The notes: generated by a model not told the origin, from the letters alone. Numbered from the stretch's first letter, positions 32,403 through 42,435 are shown. The stretch: 64,000 nt of DNA from Lacinutrix sp. 5H-3-7-4 (GCF_000211855.2 NC_015638.1:806001-870000); one strand, 5' to 3'. Made by a program: numbers and translations.

Positions 32403-34181
32403 ATGCCTAAAAAAACACCTTTAAAACGTTTTTTAATTTGGAGATACAAACATATCTCTGAAAAAAACTTCACCTTTATATTAAGTGCTATTGTAGGCCT
32501 TTTAGCTGGTTTAGCTGCAGTAACTTTAAAAAATATTACGTTTACAATACAAAAGGTTTTAAATAGCGCTATCATTAATTCACAAAACCAATTATACTTT
32601 ATTTTACCCGTAATAGGCTTACTACTTGTCTATCTATTTGTAAAATACATTTCAAAAAAACCTCTAGAACACGCCATACCTTCAATATTATTTTCTTTAT
32701 CTCGTAAAAGCGGTTTTTTAAGACGTTCAAAAATATATTTTCCATTAATAGCTGCACCACTAACTGTTGGTTTTGGTGGATCGGTTGGTCTGCTTGGCCC
32801 TGCTGTTTCTTCAGGATCTGCAATAAGTTCTAATTTAGGAAGGTTATTTCATATAAACAGAAAAACAAGAACACTACTTATTGGTTGTGCAGCGGCAGGA
32901 GCTATTTCTTCTATTTTTAAATCACCAATTGCTGCGATAATTTTTGCTGTAGAAGTTTTTAGTTTAGATTTAACATTTGTTTCCTTATTACCTCTACTTA
33001 TAGCTTCGGTTTCTTCTGTCATTACATCGTATTTCTTTTTGGGAGACGATTTGCTTTTCAATTTTAATTTTTCAGATAAATTTGAAATAAATGATATTCT
33101 GTTTTACGTTGTTTTAGGTATTGGCACAGGCTTCGCGTCTATTTATTTTACAAAAATGTACTTTGCTATTTTAAAATTTTTTGATCGTTTTAAAACCGCA
33201 TTTCAACGTTTAATTATTGGAGGTTTAGCTATTGGCATCATGCTTTATTTTATTCCTCCATTATATGGTGAAGGTTTTGTTTTTATAAATAATTTATTAG
33301 CAGACAAACATATTTTAGCCTTAGGCAAAACACCTTTCGACGCTTATAATGATAATATATGGGTCATTATTGCACTTCTTTTTGGAATAACTATTTTTAA
33401 AGCTGTTGCAATGACAACCACATTTGCTGCAGGCGGAGTTGGTGGTATTTTTATTCCTACTATGGTTATGGGTAGTGCACTAGGAAATGTTGTTGCCAAA
33501 GTAATTAACAACATTGGTTTAGGCTTTAATGTTAGCGAAACAAACTTTACGCTAATTGGTATGGCAGGATTAATTGCTGGCGTATTACACGCGCCATTAA
33601 CAGCTATATTTTTAATTGCAGAAATTACTGGTGGTTACGAATTATTTATACCGTTAATGATTGCTGTAGGCATATCGTTTAGCATAAAAAAAAGTGCAAT
33701 AGACTATACTATTTACACAAGAGAACTAACCGAAAAAGGACAGCTACTAACTCACAATAAGGACCAAAACGTTTTAACTTTAATGACTCTAGATTCTATA
33801 ATTGAAAGTCATTTTGCTGTTTTACATCCTAAAATGACTTTAGGCGATATGCTGCACGAAGGTGTCGCAAAATCTACCAGAAACTTATTTCCCGTTGTAG
33901 ATGAAAATAAAAAACTAGCAGGTATTATTTTGTTAGACGATGTTAGAGAAATCATGTTTGACCAATCTCTATATAATAATACTTTAGTTGAATCCTTAAT
34001 GCACAATCCTCCAGATAAAATAATTTATGGAAAAGATTCTATGCAAATAGTCATGCAGAAATTTCAAGATTCTGGAGCATGGAATTTACCTGTTATTAAA
34101 GATGAAAAATATGTTGGCTTTGTATCCAAATCTAAACTTCTTACAGCTTACAGAAGACAGCTTATTAATGTTACTACTTAA
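32403..34181 (+). CDS. ClC family chloride channel with CBS domains
   Basis: A 592-residue protein with the ClC membrane fold followed by two C-terminal CBS domains (about 455-585). The anion-filter segments are present as GGSVGLLGPAV and GGVGGIFIPTM. The position of the gating glutamate (E148 of the E. coli antiporter) is Leu131. The inner proton glutamate (E203) falls on Val in FAVEVFSL. Both changes are what channel-type, rather than H+/Cl- exchanger, ClC proteins show, so passive chloride conduction is favoured (inference). CBS domains may bind adenine nucleotides. Confidence 0.92.
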   Translation: MPKKTPLKRFLIWRYKHISEKNFTFILSAIVGLLAGLAAVTLKNITFTIQKVLNSAIINSQNQLYFILPVIGLLLVYLFVKYISKKPLEHAIPSILFSLSRKSGFLRRSKIYFPLIAAPLTVGFGGSVGLLGPAVSSGSAISSNLGRLFHINRKTRTLLIGCAAAGAISSIFKSPIAAIIFAVEVFSLDLTFVSLLPLLIASVSSVITSYFFLGDDLLFNFNFSDKFEINDILFYVVLGIGTGFASIYFTKMYFAILKFFDRFKTAFQRLIIGGLAIGIMLYFIPPLYGEGFVFINNLLADKHILALGKTPFDAYNDNIWVIIALLFGITIFKAVAMTTTFAAGGVGGIFIPTMVMGSALGNVVAKVINNIGLGFNVSETNFTLIGMAGLIAGVLHAPLTAIFLIAEITGGYELFIPLMIAVGISFSIKKSAIDYTIYTRELTEKGQLLTHNKDQNVLTLMTLDSIIESHFAVLHPKMTLGDMLHEGVAKSTRNLFPVVDENKKLAGIILLDDVREIMFDQSLYNNTLVESLMHNPPDKIIYGKDSMQIVMQKFQDSGAWNLPVIKDEKYVGFVSKSKLLTAYRRQLINVTT

Positions 34182-34219
34182 ATTTTAAATTGATTAATTT
34201 TGAAAAAAATTAAATAGAA

Positions 34220-34456
34220 ATGAAATATATAATTTGGTTCTTTTTTATAGCATCTTTCTTATCTGTAATTTGTGGCTTTATGCTTGATGTCGCTTACTCT
34301 CAAAAACTTATAGGTTTTGGCGTTTTAGCATTCTTTTTTATTGTAATCCCTTTATTTTCGTGGCATAGATGGAAAGACAAAAACCCTAACGATTACTTAT
34401 TAAACAAGGAAAATTTAGATAAAATGCGTGAGCGTGAAGGCGATAAACGACGTTAA
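34220..34456 (+). CDS. Small two-helix membrane protein
   Basis: A 78-residue protein with two hydrophobic helices (IIWFFFIASFLSVICGFML and LIGFGVLAFFFIVIPLFSW) and a charged tail (NKENLDKMREREGDKRR). No known function. It overlaps the end of tadA on the opposite strand by 4 bases and follows the ClC gene by 38 bases, so may be co-transcribed with it. Confidence 0.65.
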   Translation: MKYIIWFFFIASFLSVICGFMLDVAYSQKLIGFGVLAFFFIVIPLFSWHRWKDKNPNDYLLNKENLDKMREREGDKRR

Positions 34457-34902
34457 TTTAAATTTCGTTTTTCTATAAAAAAACGTTTCATTAAACTAGA
34501 AGCTTCTTTGGCTAATATTCCTCCTTCTAATTTTGTTTTTGGATGTAGTTTGGTTTGTAGATTTATACAACCTCTTTCTTCATCTCTTGCTCCATAAACT
34601 ATTTTAGAAACCTGACTCCAATACAATGCTCCTGCACACATTTGGCATGGCTCTAAAGTGACATATAGAGTACAATTTTTCAAATATTTTCCTCCTAGAA
34701 AATTTGCTGCTGCTGTTATTGCTTGCATTTCTGCATGAGCAGTAACATCATTTAATAATTCTGTTAAATTGTGAGCTCTAGCAATAATTCTATTTTCAAT
34801 TACTATCACCGCTCCAACAGGAATTTCTCCTTTATCGAAAGCAACCTCAGCTTCTTGAAGTGCTTTTTTCATAAAATAATTATCGTCGTAAGGGTTTATC
34901 AT
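34453..34902 (-). CDS. tadA: tRNA-specific adenosine deaminase
   Basis: Deaminates adenosine 34 to inosine in the tRNA-Arg(ACG) anticodon. It has 149 residues, with the zinc and catalytic motif HAEMQAI and the PCQMCAGAL zinc cysteines of the cytidine-deaminase fold, and the family's N-terminal DNYFMKKALQEAEVAF. A guanine-deaminase-type relative is a less likely alternative. It is convergent with the small membrane gene and follows the M36 peptidase terminator. Confidence 0.93.
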   Translation of the reverse strand: MINPYDDNYFMKKALQEAEVAFDKGEIPVGAVIVIENRIIARAHNLTELLNDVTAHAEMQAITAAANFLGGKYLKNCTLYVTLEPCQMCAGALYWSQVSKIVYGARDEERGCINLQTKLHPKTKLEGGILAKEASSLMKRFFIEKRNLN

Positions 34903-34913
34903 ATTATAAAAAT

Positions 34914-34944
34914 AAAAAAAAAGACTGCTTAAAAAAGCAGCCTT
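34914..34944 (-). terminator. Terminator of the M36 peptidase gene
   Basis: On the minus strand, AAGGCTGCTT pairs with AAGCAGTCTT (one mismatch), with a T-rich loop and a long T run after it. Confidence 0.75.
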
Positions 34945-34967
34945 TCAAAAATTATTTAAAACTGATT

Positions 34968-37619
34968 TTAATTTTTAATTATTTTGTCATTTGTTATAAT
35001 ATTCTCTCCTTTAATCGTTAGAATATACATTCCTGATTGTAAAGCATCTATATTAATATTTACAAAATCTCTAAGCTCAACAGTTTGAGTTAAAACTTGT
35101 CTACCATTAATATCTGTTAGAGTTACAACTACTTCTCCAAAGTTCTTTTTAGAACTTATATTAATTTCATTGTTTGCTGGGTTTGGATATATAGAATATT
35201 GACTCTCTAAATTAAACTCATCGACACTTAATGTTGTACAGTTTTGTAATGATGGAGAAGAAGGATCTGGCATAGTAAAATCTTCAACCTGATCTGTTCT
35301 AGACGAAAAAGTTCCTTGACTTGCATTTACACCTAATCCTCTTGCTGCAAAAACCTCCCAAATTAAACATTGATCTTCACCTCCAGTAGTCGCAAAGTCT
35401 GCTGCTAATAACGCATCACGCCCATCTACAAAACCAGCACCACATACTTGCATTTTTAAACCATCTAAAACCAACTGCATAACTTTATTATTACCACCTG
35501 TACCATTATAGATATCAGAATCAAAACCATATTTATCGATATACTTCCATGTTAAATCCCATAATACTGTTCCCCAAACTGTACCTATACCATGCGGCTG
35601 AGAAATTGCTGCTGTGTTATTAGTATCTGCATAAGTCAAAGGGTTTGTAGTAGTATCTGTACTATAAGGAAAAGGCCTTATACCTTGACCATCTACAGGC
35701 TGAGTTATTGCGTAAGTTCCAATACCTCTTGCATCTGTACTCAAGTCTGTACTTGTCATTGTGATCATTAATCCAAACCAGTCTGACCAACCTTCACCCA
35801 TTTGTTCTGCATTACTTAAGCAACCTGTACTTGATGGACCACCAGCTAATCTAGAAGATATGCCATGCCCATACTCATGTGCTACAATTAAATTATCTAA
35901 GCTTCCATCTCTTTGAAATGGTGGTGCCGCTACCAATGAAGCGTTAACAGTTTCGCCGTTATTTAAGGCTGCTACAATAGATTGCCCATCTGAAAAGCCA
36001 ATCATTATAGAAGGTATTGAAACTTGATCTCCCACAGCTCCTCCACTCATGGTTATAGGGTCTGACAAAACATTATTTACAACTATAACACCTATAGCTC
36101 CTTCATTTTCAGCACTCAAAACTTTAAAACCGAACTCACAATTGCCTCTAAATATAACTGCTATCTTCCCTTGCAAAGCACTTCCATTAATAATTGTGTC
36201 ACAAGCATCATTTGAATCTGAACTAACACCTCCAGAATTATCATCAACAACTAAGGCTAAATCTGCTGTTAATGGGTTGGGCGACAATGGCGATCCAAAT
36301 GTGGAATTTGTTGCCGTATAGTTCCCTGAAACAGATGAATTATTTATAGTTAGAGGCTGACCCGCAGAGCCAACAGCAGACCACAAAAACATAGTCATTA
36401 CCGGATTACCTCCATCAGGAGGTGTTCCAAATGTAGCATTATTTAAACCACTACCGTCTTGTCCATCTGCAAAAACATAATCTCCAGGAACACCTCCATT
36501 CCCATAGTTATTCTCTTGAAAATTCCCACTAACCTCATCAAAACCATATTGATACCATATATCATGCATTACATTATTTATATAAAACAAGTTTGTTAAA
36601 GACACATCTTGATACCCTAAAGGCTCCTGGTTTGGATTGAAAGGAAAATTAAAATTTAAAGTCGCTCCTCCATCAGTCGAATAACCCGTACCATCATCTC
36701 CATTAACATCTTCTTGAACATAGACATTATTTCCCCTAGTAATTGTAAATTCTGCACCTAATGCACTATCTGTATCATGCCACCCGAAAGGGGATGCTAC
36801 AATATTTGACGGATCTATAACTAACTGAATATTGCCATGATTAGGACTCTCTATTGGAAGAGGAAATACATTATATTGAGAACCATCTAGCATAGAAGCA
36901 GTTTCTTGCTTAAACAAATTAATTTGCTTAGTATTTGAATGATTATGGTTTTCATGATTTGAACCTCCAAAATCACAAGATACAATCCAATTATATGTAT
37001 CCAAAACTTCACCTGTAACAGCATCTACTCTTACGCTATACCAGTTTTTTCCATCATTAGTTCTAATACTTAAATTCCAAGCTAATTTTAAGCTCCCATC
37101 TTCAACTTTTTGATATACTAACTCTACTGGAATTTCGTCTTTAGAAACACCTCCATTGGTAAACAAGTGCTTATTGTTCTGACTATTAACAGCTTGTAAA
37201 TTATTAACTACTCCTAAATTATACTTAACAGCAACAGATTCTATAGCTGTTTGAGGGGTAATTGAAACATTTACTGTATTAATTTTAGAATTTAAATTAG
37301 CAACAAATGCATTTGCAAAATAAAAAACTCTATTGTTTTTTATTGCTACACTAGATATCGCATTATAAATATTTACACCTTGATATGCTTGGTTTAAATA
37401 CACATGATCAACCTCTGTCTTTTTAGAAAAAAATACATCACTAATATTTATATCTGAAATATCACTAACTTGTAATCCATAGTTACTTCTTTCTAGTTCT
37501 AACCAATTTTCTATAATTGACCCATATTTATTTTCGATTAACTTATTTTGTCCATATCCAAATTGCATGCATAAAAGCAAAATGAAGAAACTAAATGTAC
37601 ATTTGTAATCCTTTTTCAT
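34968..37619 (-). CDS. Secreted M36 (fungalysin-type) metalloprotease with PA insert and T9SS sorting domain
   Basis: Start set at ATG 37619, giving a signal peptide (MKKDYKCTFSFFILLLCMQF); the more upstream ATG at 37664 would hide it. The 883-residue product has an FTP/PepSY-like propeptide up to about residue 220. The zinc site is HEYGH with His581 and His585, and the third ligand is Glu in QMGEGWSDWF. A protease-associated domain is inserted before the zinc site (IAVIFRGNCEFGFKVLSAEN). The C-terminal 75 residues (YSIYPNPANNEINI to the end) are a type IX secretion type A sorting domain. An extracellular, nutrient-scavenging protease. Monocistronic, with its own terminator. Confidence 0.93.
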   Translation of the reverse strand: MKKDYKCTFSFFILLLCMQFGYGQNKLIENKYGSIIENWLELERSNYGLQVSDISDINISDVFFSKKTEVDHVYLNQAYQGVNIYNAISSVAIKNNRVFYFANAFVANLNSKINTVNVSITPQTAIESVAVKYNLGVVNNLQAVNSQNNKHLFTNGGVSKDEIPVELVYQKVEDGSLKLAWNLSIRTNDGKNWYSVRVDAVTGEVLDTYNWIVSCDFGGSNHENHNHSNTKQINLFKQETASMLDGSQYNVFPLPIESPNHGNIQLVIDPSNIVASPFGWHDTDSALGAEFTITRGNNVYVQEDVNGDDGTGYSTDGGATLNFNFPFNPNQEPLGYQDVSLTNLFYINNVMHDIWYQYGFDEVSGNFQENNYGNGGVPGDYVFADGQDGSGLNNATFGTPPDGGNPVMTMFLWSAVGSAGQPLTINNSSVSGNYTATNSTFGSPLSPNPLTADLALVVDDNSGGVSSDSNDACDTIINGSALQGKIAVIFRGNCEFGFKVLSAENEGAIGVIVVNNVLSDPITMSGGAVGDQVSIPSIMIGFSDGQSIVAALNNGETVNASLVAAPPFQRDGSLDNLIVAHEYGHGISSRLAGGPSSTGCLSNAEQMGEGWSDWFGLMITMTSTDLSTDARGIGTYAITQPVDGQGIRPFPYSTDTTTNPLTYADTNNTAAISQPHGIGTVWGTVLWDLTWKYIDKYGFDSDIYNGTGGNNKVMQLVLDGLKMQVCGAGFVDGRDALLAADFATTGGEDQCLIWEVFAARGLGVNASQGTFSSRTDQVEDFTMPDPSSPSLQNCTTLSVDEFNLESQYSIYPNPANNEINISSKKNFGEVVVTLTDINGRQVLTQTVELRDFVNINIDALQSGMYILTIKGENIITNDKIIKN

Positions 37620-37758
37620 AATTTTTTTAACAAAACTTTTATAATAAGTCTCAAATATAAACATTACTTACACTTTTTATAATTAAACCTTGAAATAATT
37701 GTAGTTTTCTTGAGGAATACCCTATAATTTTAATAATTTTACATCCTTTTATTTTTAT

Positions 37759-39537
37759 ATGTCCAAGTCGATTTTAAATACTATAAATTCTATTGATTCC
37801 ATAAGGCAATTGCATATTGACGACTTGCTCTTTTTAACTAAAGAATTAAGACTATTTATTATAGAAGCTGTAGCCACTAAAGCAGGACATTTAGGTGCTA
37901 GTTTAGGTGTAGCTGAACTTACAATCGCTATACATTATGTTTTTAACACTCCAAAAGACCAAGTAATTTGGGATGTTGGACACCAAGCTTACGGACATAA
38001 AATTTTAACAGGGAGAAAAAATGTATTTCACACCAATAGGCAGTTTAAAGGTATCAGTGGTTTTCCTAAACGCGATGAAAGTGAATTTGACACTTTTGGT
38101 GTAGGCCATTCATCAACATCAATATCTGCTGCACTTGGCATGGCTATAGCCGCTAAATTAAATAACGATTTAAATACCAATCATATTGCTATAATTGGAG
38201 ATGCTTCAATAGCAAGCGGTATGGCTTTTGAAGGTTTAAATCACGCAGGTGTAACTAATTGCAATCTACTAGTTATTTTAAATGATAATACTATTGGTAT
38301 AGACCCTAGTGTAGGTGCGTTAAAACAATATCTTACAAACGTAAAAAAAGGAACTCAAAAACAAGATAATATTTTTGAAGCATTAAATTTTAATTATTCT
38401 GGCCCTATTGATGGACATAACTTACCGCTTTTAATTTCAGAATTAGAGCGGCTAAAGCGTGTAACAGGTCCAAAATTTCTACATGTTATTACTACTAAAG
38501 GTAAAGGATTACGACAAGCAGAAGAAAACCAGATTACCTATCATGCTCCTGGAAAATTTGATGCAAAAACTGGTGATTTATATATTGAAGAAAAAACAAT
38601 ACAAGCTCCAAAATTTCAAGATGTATTTGGACATACAATTGTTGAGTTAGCTAACAAAAACAATAAAATTATAGGTATTACTCCTGCAATGCCAACAGGA
38701 AGCTCATTAAAATTTATGATGGAAGAAATACCCGATCGTGCTTTTGATGTAGGTATTGCAGAACAGCATGCTGTAACTTTTGCTGCCGGAATGGCTACCA
38801 AAGGCATGGTTCCTTTTTGCAATATTTACTCTACATTCCTTCAACGTGCTTATGACCAAGTTATACATGATGTTGCATTACAAAAATTACCTGTAATATT
38901 TTGCTTAGATAGAGCTGGAATTGTTGGAGAAGATGGCGCTACGCATCACGGTGTTTTTGATATAAGTTATTTACGCTGTATACCTAATCTAATTATTTTC
39001 GCTCCTCGAAATGAAATTGAATTAAGAAATATTATGTACACTGCCCAATTTAATTTAAAACAACCTATAGCAATTAGGTATCCTCGCGGACGTGGTTCTA
39101 TTATTAACTGGCAAAAACCTTTTTCTAAAATTAAAATTGGAACCGGACAAACTTTAAGAGAAGGTAAAAAAGTAGCTGTCTTATCTATAGGTACTATGGC
39201 GATAAATATTGAAAAAATTATAGAAAACACTAAATCATTAAGCAGTATATCGCACTACGACATGAGATTTATTAAACCGCTAGACAAAAACTTATTGCAT
39301 CAAGTTTTTAAATCACACAAAACAATTGTTACTATTGAAAACGGAACTATAAAAGGAGGTTTTGGAAGTGCGATATTAGAATTTGCAGCAGAAAATAACT
39401 ATAAAAACGATATTTATGTAAAAGGAATTCCTGATATTTTTATTGAACATGGTACAGTTAGTGAATTACTTAAATCTATAGGCTTAGACAATAATTCACT
39501 AAAAGCTTTTTTAGTTAAACTACTGTCTAAAAACTAA
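37759..39537 (+). CDS. dxs: 1-deoxy-D-xylulose-5-phosphate synthase
   Basis: First enzyme of the MEP isoprenoid pathway; condenses pyruvate and glyceraldehyde 3-phosphate with thiamine diphosphate. It is 592 residues, at the short end of the family. WDVGHQAYGHKILTGR, IGDASIASGMAFEGLNHAG and the C-terminal IRYPRGRG blocks are present, with the catalytic Glu in FDVGIAEQHAVTFAAGMA. Its 3' end overlaps dgt on the other strand by 11 bases. It supplies precursors for the prenyl synthase at 16878. Confidence 0.97.
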   Translation: MSKSILNTINSIDSIRQLHIDDLLFLTKELRLFIIEAVATKAGHLGASLGVAELTIAIHYVFNTPKDQVIWDVGHQAYGHKILTGRKNVFHTNRQFKGISGFPKRDESEFDTFGVGHSSTSISAALGMAIAAKLNNDLNTNHIAIIGDASIASGMAFEGLNHAGVTNCNLLVILNDNTIGIDPSVGALKQYLTNVKKGTQKQDNIFEALNFNYSGPIDGHNLPLLISELERLKRVTGPKFLHVITTKGKGLRQAEENQITYHAPGKFDAKTGDLYIEEKTIQAPKFQDVFGHTIVELANKNNKIIGITPAMPTGSSLKFMMEEIPDRAFDVGIAEQHAVTFAAGMATKGMVPFCNIYSTFLQRAYDQVIHDVALQKLPVIFCLDRAGIVGEDGATHHGVFDISYLRCIPNLIIFAPRNEIELRNIMYTAQFNLKQPIAIRYPRGRGSIINWQKPFSKIKIGTGQTLREGKKVAVLSIGTMAINIEKIIENTKSLSSISHYDMRFIKPLDKNLLHQVFKSHKTIVTIENGTIKGGFGSAILEFAAENNYKNDIYVKGIPDIFIEHGTVSELLKSIGLDNNSLKAFLVKLLSKN

Positions 39538-40867
39538 ATCCTTTAATTTTCTTGTATTGTAATATTGCTTGGCTATCACTAAGTAAAGAAATGTAATGAC
39601 ATACGCCTAACAAACGCTCGTATAAACTCTCTTGGTTTATTTTTATAGTTTTGGGTAAGCCTTTTAAAATAAGCTCATCATAATTAGAAGCTGTATTATT
39701 ATAACAATTATTTACTGCAATAGTATATGTCTCTAACAATGTACTTAATACACCATAACCTGCAATTTCTTTATCTACAACTTCTGTAGATTTATATATT
39801 TTATCTATACTAAGCTTTATAATATCATTTATTTGGGCTTCATATTTACTCCTATCTAATAACGCTTCATTAAATACACCAGATAAAATTGCTTCTTCAT
39901 GTTTCATAAACATTTCAACAGCTTCATCTATTAAAGATCCTATAGCTAAAGCTCTTAAATAACTAACACGATCTTCTTTATTTGAAAGCACTTGATATTT
40001 TTCGGTTTTAATTTTATCTCTAACCAAATTAATTAAATACTCTAAAGCAAAGGCCTCTGGTATTAAACCTAAATTAATACCGTCTTCAAAATCAATAATT
40101 GTATAACAAATATCATCTGCAGCTTCGACTAAAAAAGCTAAAGGATGTCTTGCGAAACTTATATTTTTTTCACTTCTTTTTTCTAAACCTAATTCTTGAG
40201 CAACTTCTAAAAAAGATTCTCTTTCGGTTTGAAAAAAACCATATTTTTTATCTGCTATATGGCTTGTAGGCTTTTTAGGCAAAGATTCTTTTGGGTATTT
40301 TGTAAACGCTCCTAAAGTTGCATAACTTAATCTTAAACCTCCAGCTCTCCCTTTTCTGCTTTGTGTTACAATTTTAAATCCGTTAGCATTTCCTTCAAAA
40401 TCACATAAATCCTGGTACTCCTTATTATTTAAATCATTTTTAAAATCCTTTCCTTTTCCAGATTTAAAAAACTCTCCAATTGCTTTTTCTCCAGAGTGTC
40501 CAAATGGTGGATTACCAATATCGTGTGCTAATGCTGCTGCTGCAACAATAGCTCCAAAATCATGAGCTTGATAACCATGAATTTCATGCAAATGTGGATG
40601 TTTCTCTAAAATTCTTTGACCCACGCGTCTTCCTAAAGAACGCCCAACAACACTAACTTCTAAACTATGTGTTAATCTTGTGTGCACAAAATCGGTTTTA
40701 GACAAAGGAATAACTTGTGTTTTATCCTGTAGACTTCTAAATTCTGATGAAAAAATTATACGGTCGTAATCTACCTCAAACCCTAAACGTGTTTCATCTT
40801 GTTCTTTTCGTAATCTCTTATTTGTATCACCAAAACGTTTTAAAGACAATAGTTGTTCCCAGTTCAT
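39527..40867 (-). CDS. dgt: dGTP triphosphohydrolase (dGTPase)
   Basis: A 446-residue HD-domain enzyme that splits dGTP into deoxyguanosine and triphosphate. The HD residues appear in THSLEVSVVGRS and AAALAHDIGNPPFGHSGE, and the nucleotide-binding region includes SSEFRSLQDKTQVIPL. The length fits the dGTPase type rather than other HD hydrolases. The 3' end overlaps dxs by 11 bases. Its upstream region contains a minus-oriented pair of TTAACAT-like heptamers at 40905-40922. Confidence 0.95.
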   Translation of the reverse strand: MNWEQLLSLKRFGDTNKRLRKEQDETRLGFEVDYDRIIFSSEFRSLQDKTQVIPLSKTDFVHTRLTHSLEVSVVGRSLGRRVGQRILEKHPHLHEIHGYQAHDFGAIVAAAALAHDIGNPPFGHSGEKAIGEFFKSGKGKDFKNDLNNKEYQDLCDFEGNANGFKIVTQSRKGRAGGLRLSYATLGAFTKYPKESLPKKPTSHIADKKYGFFQTERESFLEVAQELGLEKRSEKNISFARHPLAFLVEAADDICYTIIDFEDGINLGLIPEAFALEYLINLVRDKIKTEKYQVLSNKEDRVSYLRALAIGSLIDEAVEMFMKHEEAILSGVFNEALLDRSKYEAQINDIIKLSIDKIYKSTEVVDKEIAGYGVLSTLLETYTIAVNNCYNNTASNYDELILKGLPKTIKINQESLYERLLGVCHYISLLSDSQAILQYKKIKGFSF

Positions 40868-40904
40868 TTTTAAGTTTTAATATAAATGCAAGATATAAAT
40901 TTCA

Positions 40905-41026
40905 ATGTTAATTTAATGTTTCGAATTAACAAAAACTCTTTCTCTTTGGTAACATTACACTAACGTTTTAGTGAAAAAGGTTTAACCCTAAATTAACCTA
41001 AACTTTACAACATGTAACTTTCTTTG
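40905..41026 (+). promoter_or_regulatory. Phased TTAAC heptamer array (Pho-box-like) and promoter
   Basis: Heptamers in 11-base phase on the plus strand: GTAACAT 40949, CTAACGT 40960, (GTGAAAA 40971), TTAACCC 40982, TTAACCT 40993, TTTACAA 41004. A 7+4 repeat is the geometry of PhoB direct repeats. A TTTCTTTG element at 41019-41026, one base off TAnnTTTG, follows nine bases later. On the minus strand GAAACAT-TAAA-TTAACAT occupies 40922-40905, reading toward dgt. Binding by PhoB is inference. Confidence 0.55.
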
Positions 41027-41070
41027 CACCGAGATTTTAAACTAAAACAACACACATAAAAAACAATACA

Positions 41071-42351
41071 ATGAAAAAATTATTATTATCTGCATTAGCA
41101 GTAAGCGCTTTAGCATTCACAGGATGTATTCAAGATGACGACACTCCTATTGTTGTAGAGGAAACTACAATAATAAATAACAACAACTCAGAAGATGGTT
41201 CTAGCGATGACTGTATAGTAAAGTCTGGAGGAATTGCTATTGATGAAACTTGGACTGCAGATAAGTGCTATATATTAGATAGAAAAGTTGTTGTACAAGA
41301 AGGTGTAACTTTAACTATTATGCCGGGAACTATAATTAAAGGTAGAGCAGGTACAGGATCTTTATCTTCTGCATTAATCGTTGCTAGAGGAGGAAGATTA
41401 GTTGCAGAAGGTACTGCTACAGAGCCAATTATTTTTACTTCTGAAGCAGATAATATTGAAATAGGATCAACTTCTGGTACTAACTTAAATGAAAATAATA
41501 TTGGTCTTTGGGGTGGTATAATTGTATTAGGTAGAGCTACCGGTTCTTTTCCTGGAAACGTAAATGAAGTTCAAATAGAAGGAATTCCTGCAAGTGATTC
41601 TTTTGGACTATACGGTCCTGGTGACGATCCTGCTATTGATAATGATGACTCTGGAATTTTAAGATATATTTCTATTCGTCACGGTGGTTCTTTATTAGGA
41701 GAAGGAAACGAAATTAACGGTTTAACTCTTGGATCTGTTGGTAACGGTACAGTTATAGACAATGTTGAAGTTATAGGAAACAAGGATGACGGAATCGAGT
41801 TTTTTGGTGGTACTGTTGACGCTTCTAACTTATTAGTTTGGGCTCAAGGAGATGACGCTATCGATGTTGACCAAGCTTACTCTGGAACAATTAGTAATGC
41901 TGTAGTTATATTAGGAGATAACTCTGACCATGCTTTAGAAATTGATGGACCAGAAGGATCTATTAATGGAACATGTACTTTAACAGACCTTACTTTAATT
42001 GGTAATGGTGCAATTGGATCTGAATATGCAGATTATAGAAGTAACACACAATCTATTACTAATAACGTTTACGCTTACGGATTTGGAGATTCTTCAGATG
42101 TAGAATTAGATAATGATGGAGTTGCAACTAACTATAACAATGGTTTAGTAACATTTAACAACTGGGAAATTGCTTTACCATCTGGTGTAACTGCTGTAGA
42201 AGATATTTTTGTAAATAAAGCAACAACTGTAACAGTTACAGGATTTGGATCTGAAGCTACTGCTGTAACAGAAGGTTCTCAAACTACTGGAGCAAATACA
42301 GCAAACCTTAACTGGACGTATGCAAATACTGCTGGTGGATTAGGATTCTAA
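41071..42351 (+). CDS. Beta-helix-type surface lipoprotein paired with a TonB receptor
   Basis: A 426-residue protein with a lipobox (LAFTGC) followed by an acidic stretch (IQDDDTP), a common outer-membrane or surface export sequence in this phylum. The body has right-handed beta-helix-like repeats (LIVARGGRLVAEGTATEPII, GLWGGIIVLGRATG, TVIDNVEVIGNKDDGIEFFG). Relatives are sometimes mislabelled as multidrug transporters; nothing here supports that. It lies before a TonB receptor gene with a terminator-like hairpin between them, and its upstream region holds a Pho-box-like array. Perhaps a binding partner for the receptor. Confidence 0.75.
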   Translation: MKKLLLSALAVSALAFTGCIQDDDTPIVVEETTIINNNNSEDGSSDDCIVKSGGIAIDETWTADKCYILDRKVVVQEGVTLTIMPGTIIKGRAGTGSLSSALIVARGGRLVAEGTATEPIIFTSEADNIEIGSTSGTNLNENNIGLWGGIIVLGRATGSFPGNVNEVQIEGIPASDSFGLYGPGDDPAIDNDDSGILRYISIRHGGSLLGEGNEINGLTLGSVGNGTVIDNVEVIGNKDDGIEFFGGTVDASNLLVWAQGDDAIDVDQAYSGTISNAVVILGDNSDHALEIDGPEGSINGTCTLTDLTLIGNGAIGSEYADYRSNTQSITNNVYAYGFGDSSDVELDNDGVATNYNNGLVTFNNWEIALPSGVTAVEDIFVNKATTVTVTGFGSEATAVTEGSQTTGANTANLNWTYANTAGGLGF

Positions 42352-42375
42352 TAAACAAACCTTTAAAAACAGAAA

Positions 42376-42418
42376 ATGCTGCTCATAACCTACTAATGGG
42401 TGTGAGCAGTATTTTTTT
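42376..42418 (+). terminator. Hairpin with T run between lipoprotein and TonB receptor genes
   Basis: Stem ATGCTGCTCA/TGAGCAGTAT (one wobble), with a 17-base loop, then eight T. If leaky it would set the ratio of lipoprotein to receptor mRNA, since no separate promoter is obvious. Confidence 0.65.
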
Positions 42419-42435
42419 TAATTATAAACTTCAAA

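Noticed and set aside
40949-41010. Short regular repeats as a CRISPR-like array
   Set aside because: Repeat units of 7 bases with 4-base spacers fit transcription-factor half-sites, not a CRISPR array, and no cas genes are present.
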